From positions 1-62,621 of the forward strand of contig JABGYD010000003.1 of assembly GCA_018675425.1 (NCBI GenBank): 62,621 nt of DNA, read 5' to 3'. How positions within the stretch are numbered: position 1 is the stretch's first letter; each line of letters starts with the position of its first letter. A program made the position numbers and the translations under genes. The notes below the pieces were generated by a model. The model was not told the origin of the DNA. It was given only the letters and a program-made list of their open reading frames with translations, and searched no databases. Source of the DNA: Kordiimonadaceae bacterium. Its GTDB lineage: Bacteria; Pseudomonadota; Alphaproteobacteria; Sphingomonadales; Emcibacteraceae. Below, in pieces: positions 34,151 through 44,118 of the stretch.

Positions 34151-35325
34151 TTAGGCGGCGTACTAGTCATATTGTATTATCTGCTGGGGGTACTGGTGGT
34201 CATATGTTCCCTGCACTTGCATTAATGGAAGAACTCCTAGAGCGTGGACATAAAGTATCTCTAATTACAGATAAACGCGGATTGGCTTATCATAAGATAT
34301 TTAAAGGAATTAAAATATATCAAGTTGGCAGTGCATCTTTCACTGGTAAGGGCTTTATTGGAAAACTTTTATCAATTCTAAGAATTATTTCTGGTATATT
34401 TGAGGCTCGCTCAATTTTAAAAAAACTCGATGTGAGTGCAGTTGTTGGATTTGGTGGATATCCTTCATTTCCAACAATTCGAGCAGCACTCTCCATTGGA
34501 ATTCCTACGGTCCTTCACGAACAAAATGCAGTTCTTGGTAAAGTAAATCGATTTATGGCTAAATCCGTTGATGCTGTTGCATTGACCTTTAAAAATACAG
34601 ATAATGTTAACTGGAACCGAAATAAGTATACGACAGTTACCGGAAACCCAGTACGTAAGGAAATTGTTAAAATTGGAAATCTTTATTATCCCAACCTGGA
34701 TGAAGAATGTATTTTCAGAATTCTTGTAATTGGTGGTAGTCAGGGTGCAAAAATATTCAGTGAGGTTGTTCCACAGGCTATTTCCATTTTACCGCGCGCT
34801 TCTCAGCAACGATTGCAAATTACTCAACAATGTAGGGAAGAGGATATTGAAGCGGTGCGCGCACTTTATGAAGATATGAAAATTGCTGTTAATCTTTCTA
34901 CGTTTATTGATGATCTACCAACGTGTCTTCGTTGGACACATTTGGTGATTGGGCGAGCAGGGGCATCAACTATAACAGAGCTGACAGCCGCTGGTAGACC
35001 AGGAATATTTGTTCCTTACCCCCATGCCACCGATGATCATCAAACTATTAATACAAAAGAAATTACGATTAATGGTGGGGGTTGGGTTCATCACAATAAT
35101 AACTTTAATGCTAAAATACTTGCAAAATCGTTACAGCGCTTGATCAGAAATCCAAGTGAAGTTTTAACTGCAGCAAAGGCGGCAAGGAAAATTGGAAAGC
35201 CCTACGCGGCTAAAGACTTGGCCGATATTGTTGAAAGGTTGGCCCTCGTTAAAGGTAATAAAGCTTTTACGAAGGTAAATGAAAATAAAAAATTCTTAGA
35301 AAATGTGGGATTAGGTGTCAAATGA
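34147..35325 (+). CDS. murG: UDP-GlcNAc:lipid I N-acetylglucosaminyltransferase
   Basis: A 392-residue GT-B glycosyltransferase at the inner face of the membrane converting lipid I to lipid II. Motifs: [15 protein letters not shown] at the N-terminus, [33 protein letters not shown], and the C-terminal [19 protein letters not shown] with HQ (nucleotide-sugar site). Length is slightly above the usual 355-360 because of a C-terminal tail of some 25 residues. Start overlaps ftsW, stop overlaps murC (each four bases). Confidence 0.97.
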   Translation: MIRRRTSHIVLSAGGTGGHMFPALALMEELLERGHKVSLITDKRGLAYHKIFKGIKIYQVGSASFTGKGFIGKLLSILRIISGIFEARSILKKLDVSAVVGFGGYPSFPTIRAALSIGIPTVLHEQNAVLGKVNRFMAKSVDAVALTFKNTDNVNWNRNKYTTVTGNPVRKEIVKIGNLYYPNLDEECIFRILVIGGSQGAKIFSEVVPQAISILPRASQQRLQITQQCREEDIEAVRALYEDMKIAVNLSTFIDDLPTCLRWTHLVIGRAGASTITELTAAGRPGIFVPYPHATDDHQTINTKEITINGGGWVHHNNNFNAKILAKSLQRLIRNPSEVLTAAKAARKIGKPYAAKDLADIVERLALVKGNKAFTKVNENKKFLENVGLGVK

Positions 35326-36761
35326 TTACTAATAAAATTAAATCAAATCAAATTGGTCATCCTGTCAATATAGGCATACTCCACTTTGTAGGGATAGGCG
35401 GTATCGGCATGAGCGGGATTGCCGAAGTAATGCATAATTTTGGTTATAAAGTTCAAGGTAGCGATATTTCTGAAAATGCCAATGTTGAACGACTTCGAAA
35501 ACTAGGTATTAAAGTTTATTTAGGACAGCGCAATAAGAACCTTGAGGGAGCGTGGGGAATTGTTGTATCAACTGCGATTAAACCAGATAATCCCGAAGTA
35601 ATTGCAGCGAAAGCAATGAAAATGCCGTTGATTAAGCGCTCCGAAATGCTTGCAGAATTGATGCGCCTAAAGTGGTGTGTCTCTGTTGCGGGGACACACG
35701 GTAAAACAACAACAACGACAATGGTTTCTGCAGTTCTTGACGAGGCAAATTATGATCCGACAGTGATTAATGGGGGAATTATTAATGCCTACGGTACTAA
35801 CGCTCGTCTTGGCGAGGGAGATTGGATGGTGGTCGAGGCTGATGAAAGTGATGGAACATTTATTAAAATTCCATCTACTGTTGCAGTGGTTACTAATATT
35901 GATCCTGAGCACTTAGATTTTTATGGTGACTTTGAAAACGCTAAGACAGCTTTTGAAATGTTTATTAAGAATGTTCCTTTTTATGGGTTTTCTGTGATGT
36001 GCATTGATCACCCTGAAGTTCAAGCGTTGATAGGTAAAGTTATCGACCGGAGAATTATAACTTATGGATTTAGTGTGCAGGCGGAAGTGAGAGGAACAAA
36101 TATATTATTTGACGAAGGGTCAGCTCACTTTGATGTAGAAATTAGTAACGGTAATGACGGGGATTTGAGTTTTCTTAGAAACATTGTAATGCCAATGCCT
36201 GGCCGTCATAATATTTCTAATGCATTGGCAGCTATTGCTGTTTCCTATGAGTTGGGCATATCAGCGGATATTATTCGCAGAACATTTTCGAAATTTTCAG
36301 GGGTTAAACGCCGGTTTACAATTGTAGACAAGGTGGAAGATATAATTATTATAGACGATTACGCCCACCACCCTGTCGAAATCACATCGGTTCTAAGTGC
36401 CGCGCGTGAAGCCTATTCTGGACGTGTTATAGCAGTCGTTCAACCTCACAGATATACTAGGCTTGAAAGTCTTTTTGATGAATTTTGCTCTTGTTTTAAC
36501 AATGCAGATACTGTAATTGTTGCTCCAGTTTTTGATGCGGGTGAACAGCCCATAAAGGGTGCAAATCAAGACGATCTAATCAGTGGCCTGCAGCGTTCTG
36601 GTCATAGAGAAGTGATTAAAATAAATGAACCTAAAGAATTGCCAAAAATAATATCTAATATTGCTGTAGCTGGTGATCTAGTAATCTATCTTGGTGCAGG
36701 TAGTATTAGCTCCTGGGCTTATTTGCTGCCCGACGCATTAAGGCGGCTAAAGACCCAATGA
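35322..36761 (+). CDS. murC: UDP-MurNAc:L-alanine ligase
   Basis: A 479-residue Mur ligase for the first amino acid of the stem peptide. N-terminal [16 protein letters not shown] binds [16 protein letters not shown] is the ATP loop; EADESDGTF and [10 protein letters not shown] are further family motifs. Standard length. It overlaps murG upstream and murB downstream by four bases each. The next enzyme of the path, MurD, is not encoded in this window, although murE, murF, mraY and murG are. Confidence 0.97.
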   Translation: MITNKIKSNQIGHPVNIGILHFVGIGGIGMSGIAEVMHNFGYKVQGSDISENANVERLRKLGIKVYLGQRNKNLEGAWGIVVSTAIKPDNPEVIAAKAMKMPLIKRSEMLAELMRLKWCVSVAGTHGKTTTTTMVSAVLDEANYDPTVINGGIINAYGTNARLGEGDWMVVEADESDGTFIKIPSTVAVVTNIDPEHLDFYGDFENAKTAFEMFIKNVPFYGFSVMCIDHPEVQALIGKVIDRRIITYGFSVQAEVRGTNILFDEGSAHFDVEISNGNDGDLSFLRNIVMPMPGRHNISNALAAIAVSYELGISADIIRRTFSKFSGVKRRFTIVDKVEDIIIIDDYAHHPVEITSVLSAAREAYSGRVIAVVQPHRYTRLESLFDEFCSCFNNADTVIVAPVFDAGEQPIKGANQDDLISGLQRSGHREVIKINEPKELPKIISNIAVAGDLVIYLGAGSISSWAYLLPDALRRLKTQ

Positions 36762-37675
36762 ACACAGAGATGAAAAACATATCATTTGATAAATTAATGT
36801 CTAGAGTTCGGGGTAAAATCCAATTTAATGCGCCAATGGCAAAGTTTACATGGTTTCGTACAGGCGGCAATGCTGACATTTTATTTACACCTGAAGATGA
36901 AGAAGATCTATGTTTTTTTCTGAAAACGTGTCCATCGGACTTGCCTGTAATGCCACTAGGAGTTGGTTCAAATTTGTTAATACGTGATGGTGGTATTGAA
37001 GGTGTAGTGATCCGTTTAGGTAAGAAATTCTCACAAATTACAATTCAAGGTGACACTGTTACTGCGGGAGCAGGAGCGCCAGATATATCGGTGGCCAATG
37101 CCGCATTAAAAAACGGACTTTCCGGCCTCGAATTCTTAAGGGGGGTTCCAGGAACTATTGGTGGTGCTCTAAAAATGAATGCAGGCGCATATGGTAATGA
37201 AGTAAAAGATATATTTAAGTCAGCAACTGCGGTCGACCGATCTGGAAAAATTTATTTTCTTGCAACGCATGATATGCACTTTTCTTATCGTCACAGTGAG
37301 GTACCAGAAGACTTTATATTTATAAATGCCACATTGATTGGTAGGTCTAAAGAGAAAATAAAAATTAAAAAACGTATGGATGAAATTAGAGAAAATCGTG
37401 AAAAAAGCCAACCACTTCGTCAACGAACTGGTGGTAGTACTTTCAAGAACCCTGTTGGAAAATCAGCTTGGAAATTAATTGAAGACGCAGGTTGTCGTGG
37501 TCTCACAATTGGTAACGTTAAAGTTTCTGAAAAACATTGTAATTTTCTAATTAACGTTGGAGGTGTTAATTCCCAGAATATCGAAGACTTAGGTGAGGAG
37601 GTCCGCCGTCGTGTAATGAATAATTCTGGAGTTAAATTAGAGTGGGAAATTAAAAGAGTGGGACGGAAAATATGA
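36758..37675 (+). CDS. murB: UDP-N-acetylenolpyruvoylglucosamine reductase
   Basis: A 305-residue FAD enzyme that reduces enolpyruvyl-UDP-GlcNAc to UDP-MurNAc with NADPH. Motifs: [27 protein letters not shown] (FAD), [22 protein letters not shown] (substrate and FAD) and the catalytic-Ser region [12 protein letters not shown]. Length and motifs match the shorter type II MurB. Overlaps with murC and ddl by four bases. Confidence 0.97.
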   Translation: MNTEMKNISFDKLMSRVRGKIQFNAPMAKFTWFRTGGNADILFTPEDEEDLCFFLKTCPSDLPVMPLGVGSNLLIRDGGIEGVVIRLGKKFSQITIQGDTVTAGAGAPDISVANAALKNGLSGLEFLRGVPGTIGGALKMNAGAYGNEVKDIFKSATAVDRSGKIYFLATHDMHFSYRHSEVPEDFIFINATLIGRSKEKIKIKKRMDEIRENREKSQPLRQRTGGSTFKNPVGKSAWKLIEDAGCRGLTIGNVKVSEKHCNFLINVGGVNSQNIEDLGEEVRRRVMNNSGVKLEWEIKRVGRKI

Positions 37676-38577
37676 ATAAATATTCACATGTCTGCGTTCT
37701 TAAAGGGGGGTGGTCTAATGAGCGAGAAATTTCACTATTAAGTGGGACTGCAATTGCCAACGGACTAAAACAAGTAGGTTATGAGGTAACTGAAGTGGAC
37801 GTTGACAAAAATATTGCAAGTGTTCTTAAAAGGCTCAGCCCAGATGCAGTATTTAATGCACTTCATGGAACATGGGGTGAAGATGGGTGTGTTCAAGGTT
37901 TGCTCGAGATAATGAATATTCCCTACACACACTCAGGTGTAAGGTCATCAGCACTTGCAATGAATAAAATTATGTCTAAGAAATTATACAAAACTATCAA
38001 CATTCCCTGTGCTGAAGACAAGATTATTAAGTGTGATGTTCTTTTTGATCGGGATCCAATGAAACGCCCCTTTGTTGTTAAGCCGTATAATGATGGTTCG
38101 AGTGTTGGTGTTAGAATTATAGGTAAAGGGGATGAATTTCGACGAGAATTAAGTGGTCCTTGGAAAGATACAGATCAATTAATGGTAGAGAGATATATAC
38201 CAGGCCGAGAACTTACGGTTTCGGTGATGGGTGATAGAGCCCTTTGTGTTACAGAGCTGAAGCCAATAAACGGGTTTTATGATTATAAGTCAAAATACAA
38301 GGAGGGAATGACGGAGCATATTCTGCCTGCGGAACTACATAAAGATCAAACTGAAAGATTAAAGAATATGGCTATTGATGCTCATAATGTTCTTGGATGC
38401 CGAGGGGTAAGTCGTTCAGACTTTCGAATGGATGGTGATGATATTTTTATTCTTGAGACTAATACCCAGCCTGGAATGACACCCCTCTCCTTAGTTCCAG
38501 AGCAGGCAAAGTATATGGGTATAAGTTTTAATGAATTAGTCCATTGGATGATGGAGGATGCGTCATGCGTGCGGTAA
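37672..38577 (+). CDS. ddl: D-alanine:D-alanine ligase
   Basis: A 301-residue ATP-grasp ligase making the D-Ala-D-Ala used by MurF. N-terminal VLKGGWSNEREISLLSG, then FNALHGTWGEDGCVQGLLE, RPFVVKPYNDGSSVGV (ATP) and FILETNTQPGMTPLSL (Mg-binding Glu and Asn) are diagnostic. N-terminal glycine loop has GGWSNERE where GGxSxEH is usual in E. coli, a variant common in alphaproteobacteria. The final 13 bases overlap ftsQ. Confidence 0.97.
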   Translation: MNKYSHVCVLKGGWSNEREISLLSGTAIANGLKQVGYEVTEVDVDKNIASVLKRLSPDAVFNALHGTWGEDGCVQGLLEIMNIPYTHSGVRSSALAMNKIMSKKLYKTINIPCAEDKIIKCDVLFDRDPMKRPFVVKPYNDGSSVGVRIIGKGDEFRRELSGPWKDTDQLMVERYIPGRELTVSVMGDRALCVTELKPINGFYDYKSKYKEGMTEHILPAELHKDQTERLKNMAIDAHNVLGCRGVSRSDFRMDGDDIFILETNTQPGMTPLSLVPEQAKYMGISFNELVHWMMEDASCVR

Positions 38578-39449
38578 GGACTATTAAAATAAGTGATAAA
38601 AAAATAGTTAAGCGAGGTCAGATAGAAACTATTAGCCTGCTTCGCCGGCGTAGAATGAAATTAATAATAAGGGTAATTTCTATTATATGTATTTGCATGG
38701 CTCTCCTAGGAGCCATGTTTTTTTGGCGTAGCGGTATTGCTACTAATTTTATCAATGATTTTGAAAGTAAGGTTGAGAGAGTATTAGTTGATAGTGGGTT
38801 GATAGTTGAAAATATTAGTATTGTTGGGACAAAGATTATTCCTAAAGATATTATTATTGAGGTAGCTCAGATTAATATAGGTGAAGGTCTCTTGAGGGTT
38901 GACATAAGCAGTATTGTTAAGCGGATTAAACAATTAAAATGGGTTAATAAGGCTACAATTAGGAGAGATTTTTCAGGTAAAATCATTATAGATATTCTTG
39001 AACATGAGCCAGCAGCTTTATGGCAGGTTGATAATAAATTATGGATCGTATCAGATGAAGGTATTAAAATTGATGATCAAAACCTTGCATACTTTTCCAA
39101 CCTTCCAATGATCAGTGGCAAAGGCGCAGAGGCTGAACTTCAAAAATTGTTGGCTGCAGTTTCAATTAATATGGCCATGTTTAACAGGGTTGAAACAGCA
39201 AGTTGGGTTGGTGAAAGACGTTGGGATATTTATTTGAAAAATGGTATAAAAATAATGCTTCCCGAAGAGGGAATTTCTTTAGTATGGCAAAATCTTGTTG
39301 AATTTGAGCAGGAAGAACGTTTACTAGCACGTAATATTTTGGCAGTTGATTTTCGAATTAAAGATAAAACTATTATTCGCCTCACTAGAAAAGAGGCCTC
39401 AAGAAGACGGTTGCTTGCAAAAACAAATGGCAAAGGGGAAAATATATAG
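38565..39449 (+). CDS. ftsQ: cell division protein FtsQ
   Basis: A 294-residue bitopic divisome protein. A basic cytoplasmic tail of about 40 residues with RRRR precedes a membrane segment (IIRVISIICICMALLGAMFF); the periplasmic part holds a POTRA domain (IVENISIVGTKIIPKDII... to KWVNKATIRRDFSGKIII) and the FtsQ beta domain (HEPAALWQVDNKLWIVSDEG). I choose ATG 38565 because GGAGG lies seven bases before it; an in-frame ATG at 38544 is less well placed. FtsQ with FtsL and FtsB controls septal synthesis. ftsA starts right after its stop. Confidence 0.93.
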   Translation: MRAVRTIKISDKKIVKRGQIETISLLRRRRMKLIIRVISIICICMALLGAMFFWRSGIATNFINDFESKVERVLVDSGLIVENISIVGTKIIPKDIIIEVAQINIGEGLLRVDISSIVKRIKQLKWVNKATIRRDFSGKIIIDILEHEPAALWQVDNKLWIVSDEGIKIDDQNLAYFSNLPMISGKGAEAELQKLLAAVSINMAMFNRVETASWVGERRWDIYLKNGIKIMLPEEGISLVWQNLVEFEQEERLLARNILAVDFRIKDKTIIRLTRKEASRRRLLAKTNGKGENI

Positions 39450-40685
39450 ATGCGTAATAAAACTATTGCCATTCTGGATGTTGGAAGTAGTAAAATTTGC
39501 TGTTTTATCGCAGAGGTTAACGTCGAAAAAGGCACCCCGCGGGTTATTGGAATCGGCCACCGTGAAAGCCAGGGACTTAATCTTGGAACTGTAGTTAATA
39601 TGGAAGAAACTGAAAATGCTATTCGTACTGCTGTTGACGCGGCAGAAAAAATGGCAGGCGGCGATCCGATTGAGAATGTAACGGTAAATATTACTTCAGG
39701 TAACCCCCATTCAACTCAGCTTTGTGTAGAAGTTGAAGTATCTGGCCATGAGATTAGCGAAGATGATATCGATCGGGTGCTTGATCTAGGACGTCATCAT
39801 TTAAATGATCAAGAGAGGTTTATAATTCACTCAGGTACTACTAGTTTTTCTATCGATGGTGTGACTGGCGTTAGTGACCCAAGAGGTATGTTTGGTGATA
39901 AATTAGGTGTGGAAATGCACGTGACATCTGCATTGTTAAGTCCACTTAGAAATTTACAAACATGCATTAATCGATGTCACCTTAATATGGCTGGTGTTGT
40001 ATTTTCACCTTATGCATCAGGTCTTTCAACACTGGTTGCTGACGAACTTGAACTGGGTAGTATTTGTATAGATATGGGTGGTGGTATTACTAGTTTTGCA
40101 GCGTTTAAAGGTTCTCAATTTATATACGGTGATATGATTCCCTATGGCGGTCATCATGTTACTAAAGATATTGCTCAAGGCCTATCAACTCCATTATCTG
40201 CTGCAGAGCGTCTTAAAACATTATTTGGTAACTGTCTCTCGGCGATGTCGACTGTACGTCATCAAATTGATGTAACGCAAATAGGGGATAGCGGTCAAGA
40301 AAACGTCACAACTATTCCAAGGAAAATGCTAACATCAATTATAGAGCCGCGGGTCGAGGAAATTTTTGAAATAATACGAGATAAGATTAGAGATGCTGGT
40401 CTTGAAAATACAGTGGGCAGAAGATTAATAATTACTGGTGGTGCTAGTCAACTTGGTGGCGTAGAAGAATTAGCTAAAAAAGTATTCAAATGTCAGGTTA
40501 GGCTCGGGCTTCCTCTCAATATTGATGGTTTGGCGGATACTACTATGGGAGGTGGATTTGCAACAGGTGCAGGTCTCCTATTATACGCAACATCAAGGCC
40601 AGAAGAACTTCATTTTATGGATAAAAAGAAAATAAATCAGGGTCTTTTTGAAAGTATAAGGAATTGGATTAAAAGTAATTTTTGA
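39450..40685 (+). CDS. ftsA: cell division protein FtsA
   Basis: A 411-residue actin-family ATPase that tethers FtsZ to the membrane. Signatures: AILDVGSSKICCFIAEV (phosphate 1), SICIDMGGGITSFAAF (phosphate 2), RRLIITGGASQLGGVEELAK (adenosine), and a C-terminal amphipathic helix (GLFESIRNWIKSNF), the membrane-targeting sequence. ATG immediately follows the ftsQ stop. A 180-base gap follows before ftsZ, the first real break after the start of the cluster. Confidence 0.97.
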   Translation: MRNKTIAILDVGSSKICCFIAEVNVEKGTPRVIGIGHRESQGLNLGTVVNMEETENAIRTAVDAAEKMAGGDPIENVTVNITSGNPHSTQLCVEVEVSGHEISEDDIDRVLDLGRHHLNDQERFIIHSGTTSFSIDGVTGVSDPRGMFGDKLGVEMHVTSALLSPLRNLQTCINRCHLNMAGVVFSPYASGLSTLVADELELGSICIDMGGGITSFAAFKGSQFIYGDMIPYGGHHVTKDIAQGLSTPLSAAERLKTLFGNCLSAMSTVRHQIDVTQIGDSGQENVTTIPRKMLTSIIEPRVEEIFEIIRDKIRDAGLENTVGRRLIITGGASQLGGVEELAKKVFKCQVRLGLPLNIDGLADTTMGGGFATGAGLLLYATSRPEELHFMDKKKINQGLFESIRNWIKSNF

Positions 40686-40752
40686 CATAATGTAATTTTA
40701 TAGACAAAATTTAGAGAATTTAAGCCTATACGACATTAAAATAAAAAAAAAC

Positions 40753-40833
40753 GACTCGGAACCATTTTTTTTTAGACAGTGCGAATCACTTGCTATAGAG
40801 TATTGATAACCAGTTGTTAATGAAGAGTGAATC
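40753..40833 (+). promoter_or_regulatory. ftsZ promoter region with three GANTC sites
   Basis: Three GANTC sequences fall in the 180-base ftsA-ftsZ gap: GACTC at 40753, GAATC at 40783 and GAATC at 40829. A possible promoter has TTAGAC at 40772-40777, a 16-base spacer and TATAGA at 40794-40799, with the middle GANTC inside the spacer. In Caulobacter, CcrM methylates GANTC, and GcrA activates promoters carrying methylated sites between or near the -35 and -10 elements; ftsZ is one of the affected genes. The match is structural and not tested here. Confidence 0.45.
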
Positions 40834-40865
40834 CTGATTTAGCAAAATATTATTAGGGGATAATT

Positions 40866-42422
40866 ATGACAATTGAATTTACATCGCCGGAACTTACAGA
40901 GCTTACTCCTAAAATTACGGTTTTTGGTGTTGGAGGAGCTGGTGGAAACGCTGTAAATAATATGGTGAAGGCTGAGCTTAAGGGCGTGGATTTTGTCTGT
41001 GCTAATACAGACGCTCAAGCGTTAAGCCACTCATTAGCACAACAAAAAATTCAGTTGGGTGCGGAACTCACTCAGGGACTAGGTGCCGGCGCAAGACCTG
41101 AAGTAGGCAAAGCAGCTGCAGAAGAGACTTCCAAAATTATCATTGAGCATCTTGATGGATGTCATATGGCCTTTATTACCGCAGGAATGGGTGGAGGAAC
41201 CGGAACTGGTGCTGCGCCAACAATAGCTAAAATTGCCCGAGAAAAAGGTATACTTACGGTTGGTGTAGTGACAAAGCCATTTCAGTTTGAGGGTGGCCGT
41301 CGCATGAAGCTTGCAGAAGAAGGAATTTTAGAACTTTCAAAACATGTGGATACGTTGATTATTATCCCAAATCAGAACCTATTCAGAATAGCCAACGAGA
41401 GAACTACTTTTGCCGATGCCTTTGCTATGGCAGATGAAGTGCTTCACTCAGGTGTTCGTGGCGTTACCGATTTAATGATGCTTCCAGGACTTGTTAATCT
41501 TGATTTCGCCGATGTGCGAACTGTAATGAGCGAGATGGGCAAAGCGATGATGGGGACGGGTGAAGCAGAAGGCGATAATAGAGCGCTTGAAGCAGCTGAG
41601 GCTGCAATATCTAATCCGTTATTGGATGAGGTATCTATGAAGGGCGCCCAGGGCGTACTTATTAATATTACTGGGGGAATGGATCTTACATTATTTGAGG
41701 TTGATGAAGCGGCAAACCGCATACGTAGTGAAGTCGATCCAGAAGCTAACATTCTTGTTGGATCGTCACTAGATCCCAATCTTGATGGTAAAATGAGGGT
41801 CTCAGTGGTAGCTACTGGAATGGAGAACGGTATAATAAAAATTGAGGAGCTCCCAGAAAAAAAATATTCAATATTAAGTTCAGGTGTGTCTGAAACTAAT
41901 GTTCAAGAGCTAATAAATGAAGAATTAGATGTAGAGAATGATATAGAGGCAGATGAGTTTATTGAAGAATCCGAAAATGACAGTATCGATATGCAGAGTG
42001 TCGATCATTCAGAGGTTGATTTAACAAAAAACAGTGACGCTTCCTTTATAATGCCTGAAGCAATAATGCCAGAAGAAGCTGCTGATTTTGATATGGTTGA
42101 TGAAGAACATTCAGATCCATATGCGGAAGCGGCACTAGAAAATATCGAACCGCAGGATAAACCGAAAATAAAACTTGGACTGTTTCAAAGATTGCGTGGA
42201 GCAAAAAAAGAAGAGGTTATTCAAATTGAACCAGCTCTTAAGCAAGGGGATATGCTTAAAGAACCAAAAGATGTGATGAAGTTTGAAGTAGATGAAAATA
42301 TTTTAGAAGAAAAATTAACTTCCAAGCAAGAACCAAACGTTTCTAAAGATCGATTGGTCAGAAATGAAGAAGCCGATGACCACCTGGAAATACCTGCATT
42401 TTTGAGGCGCCAGGCAAATTAA
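40866..42422 (+). CDS. ftsZ: cell division GTPase FtsZ
   Basis: A 518-residue tubulin homologue that forms the Z ring. GTP-binding [15 protein letters not shown], the tubulin signature [12 protein letters not shown] (about residues 106-117) and FADVRTVM are all present. After the core (about 320 residues) comes an acidic linker of roughly 180 residues, and the tail ends [15 protein letters not shown], the conserved peptide that binds FtsA and other partners. The long linker is typical of alphaproteobacteria. AGGGG precedes the ATG. In this lineage lpxC usually follows; here the next gene is hppD on the opposite strand. Confidence 0.98.
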   Translation: MTIEFTSPELTELTPKITVFGVGGAGGNAVNNMVKAELKGVDFVCANTDAQALSHSLAQQKIQLGAELTQGLGAGARPEVGKAAAEETSKIIIEHLDGCHMAFITAGMGGGTGTGAAPTIAKIAREKGILTVGVVTKPFQFEGGRRMKLAEEGILELSKHVDTLIIIPNQNLFRIANERTTFADAFAMADEVLHSGVRGVTDLMMLPGLVNLDFADVRTVMSEMGKAMMGTGEAEGDNRALEAAEAAISNPLLDEVSMKGAQGVLINITGGMDLTLFEVDEAANRIRSEVDPEANILVGSSLDPNLDGKMRVSVVATGMENGIIKIEELPEKKYSILSSGVSETNVQELINEELDVENDIEADEFIEESENDSIDMQSVDHSEVDLTKNSDASFIMPEAIMPEEAADFDMVDEEHSDPYAEAALENIEPQDKPKIKLGLFQRLRGAKKEEVIQIEPALKQGDMLKEPKDVMKFEVDENILEEKLTSKQEPNVSKDRLVRNEEADDHLEIPAFLRRQAN

Positions 42423-42448
42423 TTTGATTGTTGTATTTTAATGAATTA

Positions 42449-43501
42449 CTAAATAATGCCTCGCCTTATTTGGTCAAGTTCTATAGATTCAAATAGAGCT
42501 TTAAAGTTACCCTCGCCGAAACCGTTATTGCCCTTCCGTTGAATAATTTCAAAAAAGATGGGGCCTATCACAGTGTCAGTAAATATTTGAAGTAGTATGC
42601 CTTCATCCATACTACCATCAATAAGAATATTGCGCTTACGAAGTTCTTCTATACTTTCATTATGTTTACCAATACGCTTATCAATTAGATCGTAGTAAGC
42701 ACCAATGGTATTTTGGAGGGGAACATTGGACACTTTGAGAATGTCTACTGTTTTATAAATATCTTCGGTATAAAGAGCAATATGTTGAATTCCTTCACCT
42801 TGATATTCTTTCAGGTATTCTGCTATTTGTGATTTATCGTCTTTAGATTCATTAAGAGGAATATGAATTTTACCACAGGGACTACTCATGGCCTTACTAA
42901 TTAGTCCCGTCTTCTGTCCGTCAATATCAAAATACTTAAGTTCTTTAAAATTAAAAATTCGTTCGTAAAAATTTGCCCAGTAATCCATACGACCTTTGTA
43001 GACGTTGTGGGTTAAATGGTCGATAAACTTAAAACCAGTGTCCTCAATTATGTGCGGATTTTCTTCCTGGCAAGGGATGAAGTCAATATCATAGATATTA
43101 TTTTCACCATAACGATCGACCAAATAGAGACGGCTTCCACCAATACCTTCAATAGCAGGAATATAAAGTTCCATCGGTGTAATATCTTCTGCAACTGGGT
43201 TTGCGCCTTTAGCTAAGGCATGGTTATAGGCTTCTTTTGCATTTCCTACTCTAAAGGCCATGGCGCACACGCTAGGTCCATGTGCAAAAGCAAAACGTTG
43301 AGCAAAACTATTAGGTTCCGCATTGATTAGGAAATTTACACCGCCAGCTTTATGTAAAGTTACATTTTTGGATTTATGTTTTGAAGTCATTTTAAACCCA
43401 AGTTTTTTAAATAGTTCTCTTAATTTTTCAGGCTCTGGGGACGCATACTCTACAAATTCAAAACCGTCGAGACCCATTGGGTTTTTAAATGAATCAGCCA
43501 T
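42449..43501 (-). CDS. hppD: 4-hydroxyphenylpyruvate dioxygenase
   Basis: A 350-residue non-haem Fe(II) dioxygenase of the vicinal-oxygen-chelate fold converting 4-hydroxyphenylpyruvate to homogentisate in tyrosine breakdown. The three iron ligands appear as His in FIDHLTHNV, His in GIQHIALYT and Glu in GPIFFEIIQRKG. The C-terminal NNGFGEGNFKALFESIELDQ is a family signature (GFGxGNFxxLFxSIE). It is divergent from an Lrp/AsnC gene, a common pairing for amino-acid breakdown genes. No homogentisate dioxygenase or fumarylacetoacetase gene is in the window. Confidence 0.96.
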   Translation of the reverse strand: MADSFKNPMGLDGFEFVEYASPEPEKLRELFKKLGFKMTSKHKSKNVTLHKAGGVNFLINAEPNSFAQRFAFAHGPSVCAMAFRVGNAKEAYNHALAKGANPVAEDITPMELYIPAIEGIGGSRLYLVDRYGENNIYDIDFIPCQEENPHIIEDTGFKFIDHLTHNVYKGRMDYWANFYERIFNFKELKYFDIDGQKTGLISKAMSSPCGKIHIPLNESKDDKSQIAEYLKEYQGEGIQHIALYTEDIYKTVDILKVSNVPLQNTIGAYYDLIDKRIGKHNESIEELRKRNILIDGSMDEGILLQIFTDTVIGPIFFEIIQRKGNNGFGEGNFKALFESIELDQIRRGII

Positions 43502-43635
43502 TTTTATTCCTTTGTCTTTAATAGATTAAAATGTTATTTTTGAATTTATATCCCGATTTTAATGAAATTTACTTTTTATTATTAATATAATTGGTGTTAA
43601 TTTGAAATTATAATTTAGAAATAGGATAATATTGA

Positions 43636-44118
43636 ATGAATATTTCATTAGACCGTTCGGATGTAAATATTTTGAACTTAATACAAAAAAATGCAACTCT
43701 TACAAATCAAGATATTGCTGACCTGACGGGCGTTTCTGCAACATCAGTATGGCGTCGAATAAAAAACCTTGAAGATATTGGTGTCATTAAAGGTACGGTT
43801 GCACTGCTAGATCAAAAGAAAACTGGTTTGGATGTGTGTGCTATTATTCACGTAAGGCTTAGTCGTCATGGAGATAAAACGAGGGTTGAGTTTGAAAATT
43901 TTATTGAGAATAGAGATGAAGTGACAGAATGCTATGCAATTCTAGGAAAACATGACTACGCACTAACAGTGGTTGTTCCTGACGTGGAAAGATTTGAAAA
44001 ATTTCTTGCTGGTCACCTTTTAAACCACCCTATGATTTCAGAATCTACTACATACTTTACGTTAAGGCAGGTGAAGTATTCGACTGCACTTCCTTTAGAC
44101 TTAAACCAAAGAGCTTAG
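43636..44118 (+). CDS. Lrp/AsnC-family transcriptional regulator
   Basis: A 160-residue regulator with an N-terminal winged helix-turn-helix (ILNLIQKNATLTNQDIADLTGVSATSVWRRIKNLE split over residues 11-46) and a C-terminal RAM/AsnC ligand domain (VTECYAILGKHDYALTVVVPD). Such proteins form octamers and sense amino acids. Its divergence from hppD suggests control of that gene in response to an aromatic amino acid or product, an inference from position. The 134-base intergenic region is nearly all A and T, which suits Lrp-type binding. Ends with a four-base overlap on the convergent binding-protein gene. Confidence 0.92.
   Translation: MNISLDRSDVNILNLIQKNATLTNQDIADLTGVSATSVWRRIKNLEDIGVIKGTVALLDQKKTGLDVCAIIHVRLSRHGDKTRVEFENFIENRDEVTECYAILGKHDYALTVVVPDVERFEKFLAGHLLNHPMISESTTYFTLRQVKYSTALPLDLNQRA

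Noticed and set aside
40740-40774. A-run and T-run flanking a short sequence, considered as an ftsA terminator
   Set aside because: The possible stem is only A-T pairs with no stable GC core; base composition explains it.
41444-41779. Minus-strand open frame of 111 codons
   Set aside because: Antisense to conserved FtsZ core; arises from codon bias of ftsZ.
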